DNA of 64,000 bases from JABMQB01 sp963677475 (GCA_963677475.2 CAXXQD010000018.1:124001-188000); one strand, 5' to 3'. Counted from the stretch's first letter, positions 40,771-50,577 are shown. The notes: generated by a model not told the origin, from the letters alone. Translations and numbers: made by a program.

Positions 40771-42036
40771 TTAGTGCATATTTCTAATTATTTCGTCCGC
40801 AAATTCGGTTGTGGTTAACAGGGTTGCCCCTTCCATTTGAGCATAAAGATCTTCAGTTACCCTTCGCTTGGCAAAGGTATGTTCCATTGCGTCGTACACA
40901 TGCTCGGCGGCCTCGTTCCAACCCAAATATTCAAGGAGCATAACTCCTGATAAGATCAATGAACTTGGATTCGCTTTTCCCGTTCCGGCAATATTAGGCG
41001 CAGTGCCATGTGTTGCTTCAAAAATTGCATAGCCTTGTTTATAATTGATATTTGCCCCGGGTGAAATTCCAATACCACCAACCATTGCTGCAAGTTGATC
41101 TGAGATATAATCACCGTTCAGGTTCATGGTTGCGATTACTGAATGGTCAAACGGTTTTAACAGCGATTCCTGTAAGAACGCATCTGTGATAACATCTTTA
41201 ACGATAACTTTTCCGGCTTTTTTAGCATTGTTCAAGGCTAGTTTAGCAGCATCTTCACCTTCTTTGGTTTTGATTTGATCGTATTGTCGCCAGGTAAACA
41301 TTTGATTGGCAAATTCGTTCTCGGCAAGGTCATAGCCCCAGTTTTTAAAAGCACCTTCCGTAAATTTCATGATGTTGCCTTTATGCACCAGGGTGACCGA
41401 GGGTAATTCCCTCTTAATTGCATATTTAAAAGCTGCCCTAATAAGCCTTTCAGATCCTTCTTTTGAAACGGGTTTAATCCCGAAGGATGATGATTCAGGA
41501 AAGCGAATCTGGTCAACGCCCATCTCTTTTATCAGGAAATCCCTCAGTTTGTCTGCATCAACGCCACCCGCCATGTATTCAATACCAGCATAAATATCTT
41601 CGGTATTCTCACGAAAAATATGCATATCAACCAATGAAGGATAGCGAATAGGAGAGGGTACACCTTTAAACCACCTGATTGGACGAAGGCAAACAAATAA
41701 ATCAAGTGTTTGCCTTAAAGCCACATTCAATGACCGGATTCCTTCACCAACAGGTGTTTGCAAGGGACCTTTTATGCCAACTAAATATTCTTTAAAAGCA
41801 TCGATTGTTGCCTGCGGGAGGTATTCTCCGGTTTCTTTGAAAGCCTTTTCGCCGGCAAGTACTTCTTTCCAAATTATTTTTTTTGAATTTCCGTAGGCTT
41901 TGTCAACCGCAGCATCGATCACTTTTTGTGATTCTATGGAAATATCTTTCCCTATGCCATCGCCTTCAATAAACGGAATAATTGGCTTATCAGGAACTAC
42001 TATTTTTTTGTTGTCAATTGTAATTTTATTCGTCAT
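40771..42036 (-). CDS. icd: Isocitrate dehydrogenase, type I (coenzyme residues NAD-like)
   Basis: A 421-residue type I (E. coli Icd-like) isocitrate dehydrogenase making 2-oxoglutarate and CO2. The substrate motif around the phosphorylatable Ser is present (SLNVALRQTLDLF), as are HIFRENTEDIYAGIE and the ATMNLNGDYISDQLAA region. The coenzyme residues differ from NADP-specific E. coli Icd (Lys344, Tyr345, Val351, Tyr391, Arg395): this protein has Asn, Ile, Ala, Glu and Ala at the aligned positions (HGTAPNIAGTGKANPSS and RVTEDLYAQMEG). Ile and Ala at 345 and 351 are those of NAD-specific relatives, so it is probably NAD-dependent. It follows the type II enzyme in the same operon. Confidence 0.9.
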   Translation of the reverse strand: MTNKITIDNKKIVVPDKPIIPFIEGDGIGKDISIESQKVIDAAVDKAYGNSKKIIWKEVLAGEKAFKETGEYLPQATIDAFKEYLVGIKGPLQTPVGEGIRSLNVALRQTLDLFVCLRPIRWFKGVPSPIRYPSLVDMHIFRENTEDIYAGIEYMAGGVDADKLRDFLIKEMGVDQIRFPESSSFGIKPVSKEGSERLIRAAFKYAIKRELPSVTLVHKGNIMKFTEGAFKNWGYDLAENEFANQMFTWRQYDQIKTKEGEDAAKLALNNAKKAGKVIVKDVITDAFLQESLLKPFDHSVIATMNLNGDYISDQLAAMVGGIGISPGANINYKQGYAIFEATHGTAPNIAGTGKANPSSLILSGVMLLEYLGWNEAAEHVYDAMEHTFAKRRVTEDLYAQMEGATLLTTTEFADEIIRNMH

Positions 42037-42149
42037 CTAATCTGTACTGTCAATTATTGGTTTTTTAGGATATTTCTTATTTATATTCCTGAATCCCAAT
42101 AAAGTTAAAGTAAAAAGCTGAATTTATCAGGCTATTCAGCCAAAAAATA

Positions 42150-43376
42150 TTAGTTCAATTTAGCCTTTAAATTCTCGTCGATTGCGGCAAGGAAACCTTC
42201 TGTTGTCAGATAATGTTCTTCTTTTAAATCTTTGCCATGTATAATTAATGCCAGGTCTTTAGTCATTTTACCACTTTCAACAGTTTCGATGCAAACTTGT
42301 TCCAGGCTGTTTGCAAAATTTGTGAGTTCCTGGTTATTATCCAGTTTTCCCCTGAAAGCCAAGCCCCTGGTCCATGCAAAGATGGAAGCAATTGGATTTG
42401 TTGAAGTAGGTTTCCCTTGTTGGTGCTGTCTGTAATGTCGTGTCACAGTTCCGTGTGCGGCTTCTGCTTCCATGGTTTTTCCATCTGGTGTTACCAGTGT
42501 AGAGGTCATCAAACCTAAGGATCCAAATCCTTGTGCAACAGTATCGCTCTGCACATCGCCATCGTAATTTTTACATGCCCAAACAAAGCCACCATCCCAT
42601 TTTAATGCGGCGGCAACCATATCATCTATTAATCTGTGTTCGTATGTTATACCAGCCGCTTCAAATTTATCGGCAAACTCGTTATCATAAATTTCCTGAA
42701 ACAGGTCTTTAAACCTGCCATCGTATTTTTTTAGGATCGTGTTTTTAGTTGACATGTATAAAGGCCATTTTTTGTCAAGGGCCTGGTTCATACATGAACG
42801 TGCAAATCCTTTGATCGATTCATCGGTATTGTACATTGCCATTGCCAATCCGTCGCCTTCAAAATCATAAACTTCGTGCGAAATGACTTCACTGCCGTCT
42901 TCGGGGGTGAAGGTAATGGTGAGTTTTCCTTTTCCTTTAGTAAGGAAATCGGTAGCCCTATATTGATCGCCAAAAGCATGTCTTCCGATACAAATTGGTT
43001 TTTTCCAACCGGGCACTAACCTTGGCACATTGTTTATCATTATTGGTTCGCGAAAAACTGTTCCACCCAAAATATTCCTTATGGTTCCATTGGGCGATTT
43101 CCACATGGTTTTTAACCCGAATTCTTCAACCCTTGCCTCGTCAGGTGTGATGGTTGCACACTTTACGCCAACTCCATATTTTTTGATTGCATTTGCTGAA
43201 TCAATGGTCACCTGGTCATCAGTTGCATCGCGGTTTTCCATTCCTAAATCGTAATATTTCAAATCAATATCCAGGTATGGTAAAATCAGTTTTTGTTTAA
43301 TAAAATCCCAGATTACCCGGGTCATTTCATCCCCATCAAGCTCAACGACAGGATTTGCTACTTTAATTTTTGACAT
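42150..43376 (-). CDS. NADP-dependent isocitrate dehydrogenase, type II (eukaryotic-like)
   Basis: A 408-residue homodimeric isocitrate dehydrogenase very close to human IDH1. It shares the MTRVIWDFIK region, ENRDATDDQVT, the MWKSPNGTIRNILGGTVFRE block and GRHAFGDQYRATDF with the substrate Arg equivalent to Arg132. The NADP-binding EAAHGTVTRHYR retains the Arg-His pair that contacts the 2'-phosphate. It therefore supplies NADPH. The gene lies between aconitase and the type I enzyme, so the operon encodes two unrelated isocitrate dehydrogenases. A mitochondrial-like acn-idh-cs set is known from Bacteroides fragilis. Confidence 0.94.
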   Translation of the reverse strand: MSKIKVANPVVELDGDEMTRVIWDFIKQKLILPYLDIDLKYYDLGMENRDATDDQVTIDSANAIKKYGVGVKCATITPDEARVEEFGLKTMWKSPNGTIRNILGGTVFREPIMINNVPRLVPGWKKPICIGRHAFGDQYRATDFLTKGKGKLTITFTPEDGSEVISHEVYDFEGDGLAMAMYNTDESIKGFARSCMNQALDKKWPLYMSTKNTILKKYDGRFKDLFQEIYDNEFADKFEAAGITYEHRLIDDMVAAALKWDGGFVWACKNYDGDVQSDTVAQGFGSLGLMTSTLVTPDGKTMEAEAAHGTVTRHYRQHQQGKPTSTNPIASIFAWTRGLAFRGKLDNNQELTNFANSLEQVCIETVESGKMTKDLALIIHGKDLKEEHYLTTEGFLAAIDENLKAKLN

Positions 43377-43425
43377 TTTAAATGAATTAATTAAGATATA
43401 TTGGTTTATAAATGAATAGTAATAT

Positions 43426-45684
43426 TTATGCTTTCCCTTTAATTAAATTTAATGCTGAACCTGCCCTAAACCAAGCTATTTGTTGCGCATTGTAGGTGTG
43501 GTTCAGTTCAATAATATCTTTTGTATTATCGGCGTGGACTATTTCTACCTGAACCGTTTTTCCGGGTTCGAATTCTACCAGGTTTAAAAAGTTAAAGGTA
43601 TCATCTTCCTGAATGAGGTCATAATCAGATTCCTTTACGAATGTTAAACCAAGCATGCCTTGTTTTTTAAGGTTGGTTTCATGAATACGGGCAAACGATT
43701 TAACAATTACAGCCACAACACCTAAATGACGTGGTTCCATGGCAGCATGTTCGCGCGATGATCCTTCCCCATAATTGTGATCGCCTATAACAACTGTTGG
43801 AATGCCTTTTTCTTTATATGCCCTTTGTACTTTAGGTACTTCACCATATTCTCCCGATAATTGGTTTTTTACCTTATTTGTTTCACTGCTAAATGCATTC
43901 ACAGCGCCAATTAGCATGTTGTTCGAAATATTATCGAGATGCCCCCTGAACCTTAACCATGGACCTGCCATTGATATATGGTCGGTCGTGCATTTTCCTA
44001 GAGCTTTGATCAGTAATTTTGCACCTTCAATGTTTTTTCCGTCCCACGGTTTAAATGGAGTAAGCAATTGCAACCTGTTCGAATCATCTGCCACATTTAC
44101 CTGCACGTGTGATCCATCTTTTGCCGGAGCCTGATAACCGGCATCTTCAACGTCAAATCCTTTAATGGGAAGTTCGAATCCGGTTGGAGGATCAAGTTTT
44201 ACCTTTTCGCCCTTGTTGTTTACCAGCGAATCGGTTATTGGATTAAAATCCAATTTTCCAGCTATTGCCAATGCTGTTACCATTTCAGGAGAAGTTACAA
44301 ATGCATGGGTATTTGGGTTTCCATCGGCGCGTTTTGAGAAGTTACGGTTGAAAGAGTGCACAATCGTATTTTTTTCGCCTTTTTCGGCACCCGGTCGGGC
44401 CCATTGACCGATACATGGGCCACAGGCATTTGCAAAAACACTGGCGCCCATGGTTTCAAAGGTTTCGATGAAACCATCGCGCTCGATAGTGTACCTTACC
44501 TGCTCTGAACCAGGCGTTATTGTAAATTCTGATTTTGCTGTCAATCCTTTTTCAACAGCTTGTGCTGCAATTGAAGCTGCCCGTGAAATATCTTCGTAAG
44601 ATGAGTTTGTACAACTACCGATCAATCCAACAGAAACATCGGTTGGCCAACCGTTTTCTTTGGCTGTTTTGCCCATTTTAGAAATAGGTGTAGCCCTGTC
44701 AGGGGTAAATGGACCATTGATATGTGGTTCGAGTTCCGATAGATTAATATCTATTAATTCGTCGTAATAAATTTCCGGGTTTTCATAAACCTCAGGATCG
44801 GCTTTTAAGTGCCCTTTAATCGTATTTGCCAAATCTGAGATTTCTTTCCTCCCAGTTGCATTCAGGTATCTTTCCATACTTTCGTCGTAGGCAAAGAGCG
44901 AAGTGGTTGCACCAACTTCGGCACCCATGTTACATATCGTTCCTTTACCGGTTGCAGAAATGGCTTCTGCACCATCTCCAAAATATTCAATAATTGCACC
45001 TGTTCCACCTTTAACGGTAAGAATTCCTGCAACTTTTAAGATAATATCTTTTGGCGATGACCAGCCATTTAGTTTTCCCGTAAGCCTCACGCCAATTAGT
45101 TTTGGCATTTTAAGCTCCCATGCCATTCCAGCCATAACATCCACAGCGTCTGCTCCTCCAACTCCAATGGCAACCATTCCGAGTCCTCCAGCGTTGGGAG
45201 TATGAGAATCGGTCCCGATCATCATTCCACCGGGGAAAGCATAATTTTCAAGTACAACCTGATGAATAATCCCTGCGCCTGGTTTCCAAAAACCAATTCC
45301 ATATTTGTTGGAAACCGATTCAAGAAAGTCATAAACTTCTTTGTTGATGTTTTTTGCAACACCCAAATCTTTTAACCCATTTACTTGTGCCTGTATTAAA
45401 TGGTCACAATGAACAGTTGAAGGAACGGCAGTTGATACCTTTCCTGAGTTAATGAATTGCAGTAGAGCCATTTGTGCCGTTGCATCTTGCATGGCTACCC
45501 TGTCTGGGGCAAAATCAACATAATCACTCGCCCTTTTAAAGTTTTTTACTTCTTCTTTATTAAAAAGATGGGTGTAAAGAATTTTTTCTGCATAAGTTAA
45601 AGGCCTTCCTAAAACTTTTCTTGCATTATCTAATCTCGTTGGCAGTTTTGAATAAATTTCCTTTACCAGGTCTAAATCAAACAT
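43426..45684 (-). CDS. acn: Aconitate hydratase (mitochondrial-like)
   Basis: A 752-residue aconitase from the ATG at 45684 (MFDLDLVKEIYSKL); the frame extends 28 codons further to 45768 but those residues are not family-like. It converts citrate to isocitrate with a [4Fe-4S] cluster. Cluster cysteines appear in GLIGSCTNSSYEDI and ANACGPCIGQWAR, and active-site regions in HCDHLIQAQ, GTDSHTPNAGGLG and the swivel-domain EGSSREHAAMEPR. The organisation resembles mitochondrial aconitase. It is the promoter-proximal gene of the TCA row. Confidence 0.95.
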   Translation of the reverse strand: MFDLDLVKEIYSKLPTRLDNARKVLGRPLTYAEKILYTHLFNKEEVKNFKRASDYVDFAPDRVAMQDATAQMALLQFINSGKVSTAVPSTVHCDHLIQAQVNGLKDLGVAKNINKEVYDFLESVSNKYGIGFWKPGAGIIHQVVLENYAFPGGMMIGTDSHTPNAGGLGMVAIGVGGADAVDVMAGMAWELKMPKLIGVRLTGKLNGWSSPKDIILKVAGILTVKGGTGAIIEYFGDGAEAISATGKGTICNMGAEVGATTSLFAYDESMERYLNATGRKEISDLANTIKGHLKADPEVYENPEIYYDELIDINLSELEPHINGPFTPDRATPISKMGKTAKENGWPTDVSVGLIGSCTNSSYEDISRAASIAAQAVEKGLTAKSEFTITPGSEQVRYTIERDGFIETFETMGASVFANACGPCIGQWARPGAEKGEKNTIVHSFNRNFSKRADGNPNTHAFVTSPEMVTALAIAGKLDFNPITDSLVNNKGEKVKLDPPTGFELPIKGFDVEDAGYQAPAKDGSHVQVNVADDSNRLQLLTPFKPWDGKNIEGAKLLIKALGKCTTDHISMAGPWLRFRGHLDNISNNMLIGAVNAFSSETNKVKNQLSGEYGEVPKVQRAYKEKGIPTVVIGDHNYGEGSSREHAAMEPRHLGVVAVIVKSFARIHETNLKKQGMLGLTFVKESDYDLIQEDDTFNFLNLVEFEPGKTVQVEIVHADNTKDIIELNHTYNAQQIAWFRAGSALNLIKGKA

Positions 45685-45907
45685 ATGTATAAATTTAATT
45701 TCTGAATTTACTTTTAGGAGTCGTTGTTTATAACAAGTTTTTTCCTTAAAAGTTTCAATTTTTTTCATTTAAATTCACATAGATATTTTCAAGTATCTAT
45801 ATAGATGAATATGATTATGAAAAATAGAAATAATATTGGTATAAATAAAGAAGTTTTCTTATTTAGAATGGGTCTTACTAAGCTTTTGAGCAGAGGATTA
45901 TTATCGT

Positions 45908-47227
45908 TTATCCAATTACCAAAATGGTGTCAATATCATCTTGCATATGTATTGGAATGTGTAAAATAATACCATAGTTCGTAATTTCATATTCCACTTC
46001 GACTTTGCTTCCATAATAATAAATGGAATGAATTTCTTTTTCAATTTTTGGAAGAAGCAGGTTTTCTCCTTTTACCTGTAAAACATGTAAGTATATTTTC
46101 CCATCTTTTGTAATAGTTGAAGCTCCCCAATCGCCCGGGTAAATGGGTCCTTTTCTTGTTTCATAAATTGTTTCCCCATATTTCTCCATCCATTTCCCAA
46201 TCTCGAGCAAAGTAGAAATATTTTCAGGTTGTATTTTACCATTGGGCATTGGTCCGGTATTTAACAGAAAATTTGCACCATAACCAGCTGATTTTACCAT
46301 GGTTTGAATCAATGTTTTTGTTGGCTTGTAATCCTGGTCAGAGAGGTTAAAACCCCATGAACCGTTCATTGTTTCGCACATTTCCAATGGCAGAGTTGAT
46401 ATTTTTTTTGTTACATTAAATCCCATTGTATTTTCACCGGGCAGATCGCGTTCAAACATTTGAAAATCTTCACCCGGGTACGGATCTAAGTGGTGGTTAC
46501 TACCAACTAATGCCCCCGGTTGGTGCTCGTGAATTAATTTATATGTTTTTTCTAACTGCCAGGGCGCATCTTTTTTATCCCACATACCATCGAACCAAAT
46601 ACCTCCAATTTCTCCATAATTGGTAAGAAGTTCGGAGAGCTGTGAATTCATATAATTAATATATGCATCCCAATTACCATGTTCCGGTCTTCCGGTGTAT
46701 TCCTGTCCTGTTCTTCCACGCGGGTAATAATCAGGGTGATGCCAATCGAGTTGTGAATAATAGAAAAACAGTTTTATGCCCTGTTTGTCACATTCTTCTT
46801 TTAACAATTTTAACACATCTTTACCATAAGGGGTTCGATCAACAATGTCGTAATCGCTAATCTTAGAATCATACATGGCAAATCCATCGTGGTGCTTGCT
46901 GGTGATGGTTATGTATTTCATTCCCGCTTTTTTTACTAATGAAACCCATTCTGCAGGATCAAAGGCAGTGGGATTAAAAAAAGATGGTAGTTTTTCGTAC
47001 TGTTTAATCGGGATTTCCCTTTTGTTCATAACCCATTCTGCTATTCCGACTTCGCCACCGCCGGCAAGTACACTATATACCCCCCAGTGGACAAACATTC
47101 CAAATTTTGCATCCTGGAACCATTCCCGGTTTTCGAGGTTTTTTTCGCTTGGTTGATAATTAGATTGTGAAAAAACGAGGGTGAAATTTAAGTAAAGGAT
47201 TAGTACAATTGAAAGTAGATGTTTCAT
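45908..47227 (-). CDS. Alpha-L-fucosidase, glycoside hydrolase family 29
   Basis: A 439-residue exported GH29 enzyme with a signal peptide ending LVFSQ. The family block AKFGMFVHWGVYSV (about residue 42), KYITITSKHHDGFAMYDS, YYSQLDWHHPDY and the nucleophile Asp in IGGIWFDGMWD (about residue 213) are all clear. It releases alpha-linked fucose from glycans. It stands alone after the pLGIC gene and about 140 bp from aconitase. No transporter or fucose catabolism gene is beside it. Confidence 0.94.
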   Translation of the reverse strand: MKHLLSIVLILYLNFTLVFSQSNYQPSEKNLENREWFQDAKFGMFVHWGVYSVLAGGGEVGIAEWVMNKREIPIKQYEKLPSFFNPTAFDPAEWVSLVKKAGMKYITITSKHHDGFAMYDSKISDYDIVDRTPYGKDVLKLLKEECDKQGIKLFFYYSQLDWHHPDYYPRGRTGQEYTGRPEHGNWDAYINYMNSQLSELLTNYGEIGGIWFDGMWDKKDAPWQLEKTYKLIHEHQPGALVGSNHHLDPYPGEDFQMFERDLPGENTMGFNVTKKISTLPLEMCETMNGSWGFNLSDQDYKPTKTLIQTMVKSAGYGANFLLNTGPMPNGKIQPENISTLLEIGKWMEKYGETIYETRKGPIYPGDWGASTITKDGKIYLHVLQVKGENLLLPKIEKEIHSIYYYGSKVEVEYEITNYGIILHIPIHMQDDIDTILVIG

Positions 47228-47384
47228 TTTCAGTCGGTATTAACGGTTTATGTCTTCCCAAAGTTAAGAATGATTCCTAAAAAGCTTGTATCTGTTTTTA
47301 TGTGAACCTGTATCTGTTTTAAACATTTTGCGATTGAACATATATAAATCCTCGGAGAGTTTTGAACAAGTATTTTTCCTCTGT

Positions 47385-48491
47385 TTAGCAATTAAAACGC
47401 AGGTAGGTTAAACACATCGTTATAAGATATGCGATAGGAAAGACTATTCTAAAAAGTTTCAATAGTTTATTTTTATCAGTCTTGTTTTTGAATTTATTAA
47501 GCCGATAATTTATGGTTACAGCTATAATACCCAAAAAAATAAAAACATATCCGACAATTATTACCGATTCGATATATGTATTGTATGGGAGTTTGGGCAA
47601 AATAGATGCTGAGTAAAAGTTAAATGCCACAACGGTTAACATCAAAGAAAAACCGATGCCGATTTGGATGGCAAAGTCGGTAATCCAGAAAATTACAAAG
47701 GAGGCCATAATAATTATAATCAATGGGAAAAGTACCTGCCAGATAAAATAGCCTGACATTCGTTTGGCTTTTATTTCAAATATGGCGCGCGACCATGTCC
47801 TGCTATTTAGTTCGGTTGTACCTAGGTGGTCATAAACTTTCTCATCGGTTTGGGCGTACATTGTATCTATTTGCCATTTGTCGATAACCTGATTGCTTTC
47901 AATTAATTTGGGGTATAATTTTGGATTAGTGAGGACCACTTTTTGGTTGTTATAGCCCCATGGTTCAACAATAATATTGAAAAATTGTGTATCAAAAGGA
48001 AAGCTTTTGTAGTTCATATTTGCGATGAATGTTTCAAAAAAGCGCTCGGTATATAAGATTGTACCGTCAGAATTTATTTCGATCCGTATGTTTGGGCTGG
48101 CCCGGCTGCCCTGCACATTTACAAATTCGCAGCTTGGAAACCAAATGGCATTTGAAATAAGGTCGGAAGCACGTTCGTTGATATAAACCTCGGGATTGCA
48201 AATAGCATTTGTTGGATCAAATTTCATCCGGCTATCGAACCAGGTATAAACCAGATAGCCATCCACCTGATAAGTTTCGTGCAAGGTGTTTATATTATAT
48301 ATGTTGTTGATATGTAAACTTATGGAAAGTTCAATCGGATGCAAGCTGTCTGGTGGAATAATATGCCTTGCTTCGCTTGCATAACTAATCTTCGACAAGA
48401 TTAAAAATTGAAGTGCGATGAAAATAGTTGTGAAAATAGACAGGTTTAAAAATGAAAATCTTGATTGTGAACTGTAATTATTTGCCTTCAT
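47385..48491 (-). CDS. Prokaryotic pentameric ligand-gated ion channel (Cys-loop receptor homologue)
   Basis: A 368-residue channel subunit of the Cys-loop/pLGIC superfamily. After a signal-anchor region (about 15-40) comes a beta-sandwich ligand domain (about 48-245) with the Pro-loop signature FPFDTQ. Four membrane helices follow: M1 (FIWQVLFPLIIIIMASFVIFWI), M2 (IQIGIGFSLMLTVVAFNF), a LPKLPYNTY M2-M3 loop, M3 (YIESVIIVGYVFIFLGI) and M4 at the C-terminus. The order and the LPK-P-Y-TY loop closely parallel the proton-gated channel GLIC. The pore-lining Glu at GLIC position -2' is Ala here, so cation selectivity of the GLIC kind is not assured. It follows a small lectin-like gene and a GLUG-protein gene on the same strand. 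Ligand unknown. Confidence 0.9.
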   Translation of the reverse strand: MKANNYSSQSRFSFLNLSIFTTIFIALQFLILSKISYASEARHIIPPDSLHPIELSISLHINNIYNINTLHETYQVDGYLVYTWFDSRMKFDPTNAICNPEVYINERASDLISNAIWFPSCEFVNVQGSRASPNIRIEINSDGTILYTERFFETFIANMNYKSFPFDTQFFNIIVEPWGYNNQKVVLTNPKLYPKLIESNQVIDKWQIDTMYAQTDEKVYDHLGTTELNSRTWSRAIFEIKAKRMSGYFIWQVLFPLIIIIMASFVIFWITDFAIQIGIGFSLMLTVVAFNFYSASILPKLPYNTYIESVIIVGYVFIFLGIIAVTINYRLNKFKNKTDKNKLLKLFRIVFPIAYLITMCLTYLRFNC

Positions 48492-48551
48492 AATGTTCCT
48501 TATAACTGAAATATTCCCCTAACAATTTTAGAGGGAATATTCAACCATTTT

Positions 48552-48866
48552 TTAAGTTAAAATGCCTGTCCACTTTAAGTGCCAGTTTTTTTGTTTGGCA
48601 AAATCTGCCCGCAGCGGATTATGGTGGTTATAGTGTCCCTTGTCATCGGTCCACCTCAAATATACCCTGAATCCTGTAGGTGTTGGCTCGTAAATAGACG
48701 TTGTGCCATTTGCACACCAATGGTACCCATCTCCTTCAAGTGAAACAATATAATGAGGAGTGGAAGTAAAATTTGCCTGGGATGTGTCAACATCCACATA
48801 AATTCCTCTTTGGTGATAATCTACCCAGTCATTTGCCGAAGTAATTCCTTGTGCTATTTGAATCAT
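48552..48866 (-). CDS. Small lectin-like domain protein
   Basis: A 104-residue beta-rich protein without an obvious signal peptide. Distinct features are QRGIYVDVDTSQANFTSTP, HYIVSLEGDGYHWCANG, TSIYEPTPTGFRVYLRW and a final HLKWTGI. I recall a similar single domain in secreted proteins of many bacteria and some eukaryotes, but cannot name it securely; it may be a carbohydrate-binding or cell-surface domain. It lies 60 bp upstream of the channel gene and 82 bp downstream of the GLUG-repeat gene. Confidence 0.6.
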   Translation of the reverse strand: MIQIAQGITSANDWVDYHQRGIYVDVDTSQANFTSTPHYIVSLEGDGYHWCANGTTSIYEPTPTGFRVYLRWTDDKGHYNHHNPLRADFAKQKNWHLKWTGILT

Positions 48867-48948
48867 AGTTTTGTTTTTTAATAATGCCTACTCTCTGCAG
48901 TTTTCGGCTTCCCTGTATTTGTATGCTTGTGGTTTGTTCTTTACGTGG

Positions 48949-50109
48949 TTAATTGGGACAATTTATCGGGGATATTAGGGTACCTAATCCTCTTGAATTT
49001 GTTTCCTGGTAATTGTGTTTGTAAAAGCCAATAAAAGGTCCGGTTTTGGAGTTGCCGGAAAAATTTCCATAGGCAGTACAATTTCGAACATTACCCGATA
49101 CGCTTGCGCCAATAAATCCACCTATATTATTATCACCACTAACATCTCCACTTGCAATACAGTTTACAAGTTCAGCATCCCTGTTTAAGCCAACAAATCC
49201 ACCAGCCATGCTATTATTCATATCAATAATTGTATTGCCCGATGCACTGCTATTAGAAATTACGGAAGAAGAATCGTTTATTCCTACAAAACCGCCTGAA
49301 TATGAATTGGCACATATATTTGTGCTTGAATGGCAATGCTGGATTTTACTTTCTTTGTTATTCCCACAGAATCCCCCTGAATAACTTTTGGTTTCGATTG
49401 TTCCTTTGCATTGAGAATTTTCAATGACAGAGTTTTGATAGTTTAATCCACAAAATCCCCCAGCGTTTTCTCCACCCAAACAAACCACATTTGCTTTTGA
49501 TGAACATGCGTGAATATTTCCATTTGCATTGCACCCAACAAATCCTCCATACCTCGAAGCATGTTGTCCGGTTGTTGCTGATTCTATAGTACATTGGCAA
49601 TAACAAGAGGTAATTGTCCCCGTATTGTAGCCAACAAAACCACCCAGGTTGTTTTTTCCATTTGCAATTCCATTTTCAACGGTACAATCTGTAATTTTTC
49701 CTTTATTATTGCCGCAAAAACACGCTATATGGCTTCTGCCTAATACATTGGCATTAACTAAATTTATCAGGGAAACTTCCCCTGTAGAATCAATATAACC
49801 AAATAGGCCAAGACAATCATTATAGGGTTTGTGATAGGTGAGATTTAAAATGTCATTTCCATTACCAATGTAGGTACCAGAAAAATAAGTTGTTTTATTT
49901 CCAATTGAGGCAATATTTATTCCAGAGCAATCAATAGATTTTAGTTGAATAAAATGCTTATTCCAATCGGATGGTGTTTGCATTAATTCTTCTAAATCTT
50001 GAGCAAGATGTATCCAATGTGGGTCACTGATGGTGCCATTTCCTCCTGAATATGCCAATACATTTATTGCGAGAGAAAATGTAATTAAGATTAAAGTAAG
50101 TTTTTTCAT
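48949..50109 (-). CDS. Secreted GLUG-repeat protein
   Basis: A 386-residue exported protein (signal peptide LAINVLAYS) built from GLUG-type repeats after an initial block of about 90 residues: NLGGFVGYNTGTITSCYC, YGGFVGCNANGNIHACSS, AGGFCGLNYQNSVIENSQC and others. Each repeat is rich in Gly and Cys with the pattern GGF-x-G-x-N. GLUG domains form a beta-helix and occur in bacterial surface adhesins. The cysteines, almost one per strand, could form disulfides. It is the promoter-proximal gene of the three-gene run that includes the ion channel. Confidence 0.8.
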   Translation of the reverse strand: MKKLTLILITFSLAINVLAYSGGNGTISDPHWIHLAQDLEELMQTPSDWNKHFIQLKSIDCSGINIASIGNKTTYFSGTYIGNGNDILNLTYHKPYNDCLGLFGYIDSTGEVSLINLVNANVLGRSHIACFCGNNKGKITDCTVENGIANGKNNLGGFVGYNTGTITSCYCQCTIESATTGQHASRYGGFVGCNANGNIHACSSKANVVCLGGENAGGFCGLNYQNSVIENSQCKGTIETKSYSGGFCGNNKESKIQHCHSSTNICANSYSGGFVGINDSSSVISNSSASGNTIIDMNNSMAGGFVGLNRDAELVNCIASGDVSGDNNIGGFIGASVSGNVRNCTAYGNFSGNSKTGPFIGFYKHNYQETNSRGLGTLISPINCPN

Positions 50110-50577
50110 AGTAATAAAGCTTAGTGATTAATGGGTATAGAATTGAAAACTAAATGATTATCGACTCATATCTGGGAGAAAGAACAAGTAAATCAGGTTT
50201 TAAATTGATGGGAATTATAGAACTAAAAACACAATTTAATGAATAATGATAGATATTGTTTTTAATTGATAAGGGAAAACTATCGTGGGTATTATACAAA
50301 AACGGATTCATTTCTTATTGTGTGTTTTATTCAGGTATATAAATATACCACAAATAATTAAAAATGTTGCCACCTTGGCTTGATATTGTAATTCAAAGAA
50401 AATATTTCTAACAGTAAAAGATTTAATTTTAGGTTGTTGATATATAGTGTATTATGCTTGTATGAGTCTATTCTTGTCTTGTTTGAATGCGTTTTGTTTA
50501 CATAAATGAAAAATAAATTAAACAAAATACCTTTTTGTCTGTTATTAGAGTTGAAAATTGATTTAAAAAAAGTAACG
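50110..50577. other. Divergent intergenic region
   Basis: About 470 A/T-rich bp between the GLUG-protein gene and GTP cyclohydrolase I. It contains the inverted repeat GGTATAT-AA-ATATACC at 50334-50349 and no supported gene. It must hold the promoters of both directions, but no convincing consensus pair was found. Confidence 0.5.
50334..50349. promoter_or_regulatory. Inverted repeat, possible operator
   Basis: GGTATAT and ATATACC flank an AA spacer; the symmetry is perfect. It lies between divergent genes, about 225 bp upstream of the GLUG-protein start. Confidence 0.35.

Noticed and set aside
45685..45768. N-terminal extension of aconitase
   Set aside because: The 28 extra residues are Lys-rich and unlike the family; the ATG at 45684 fits better.
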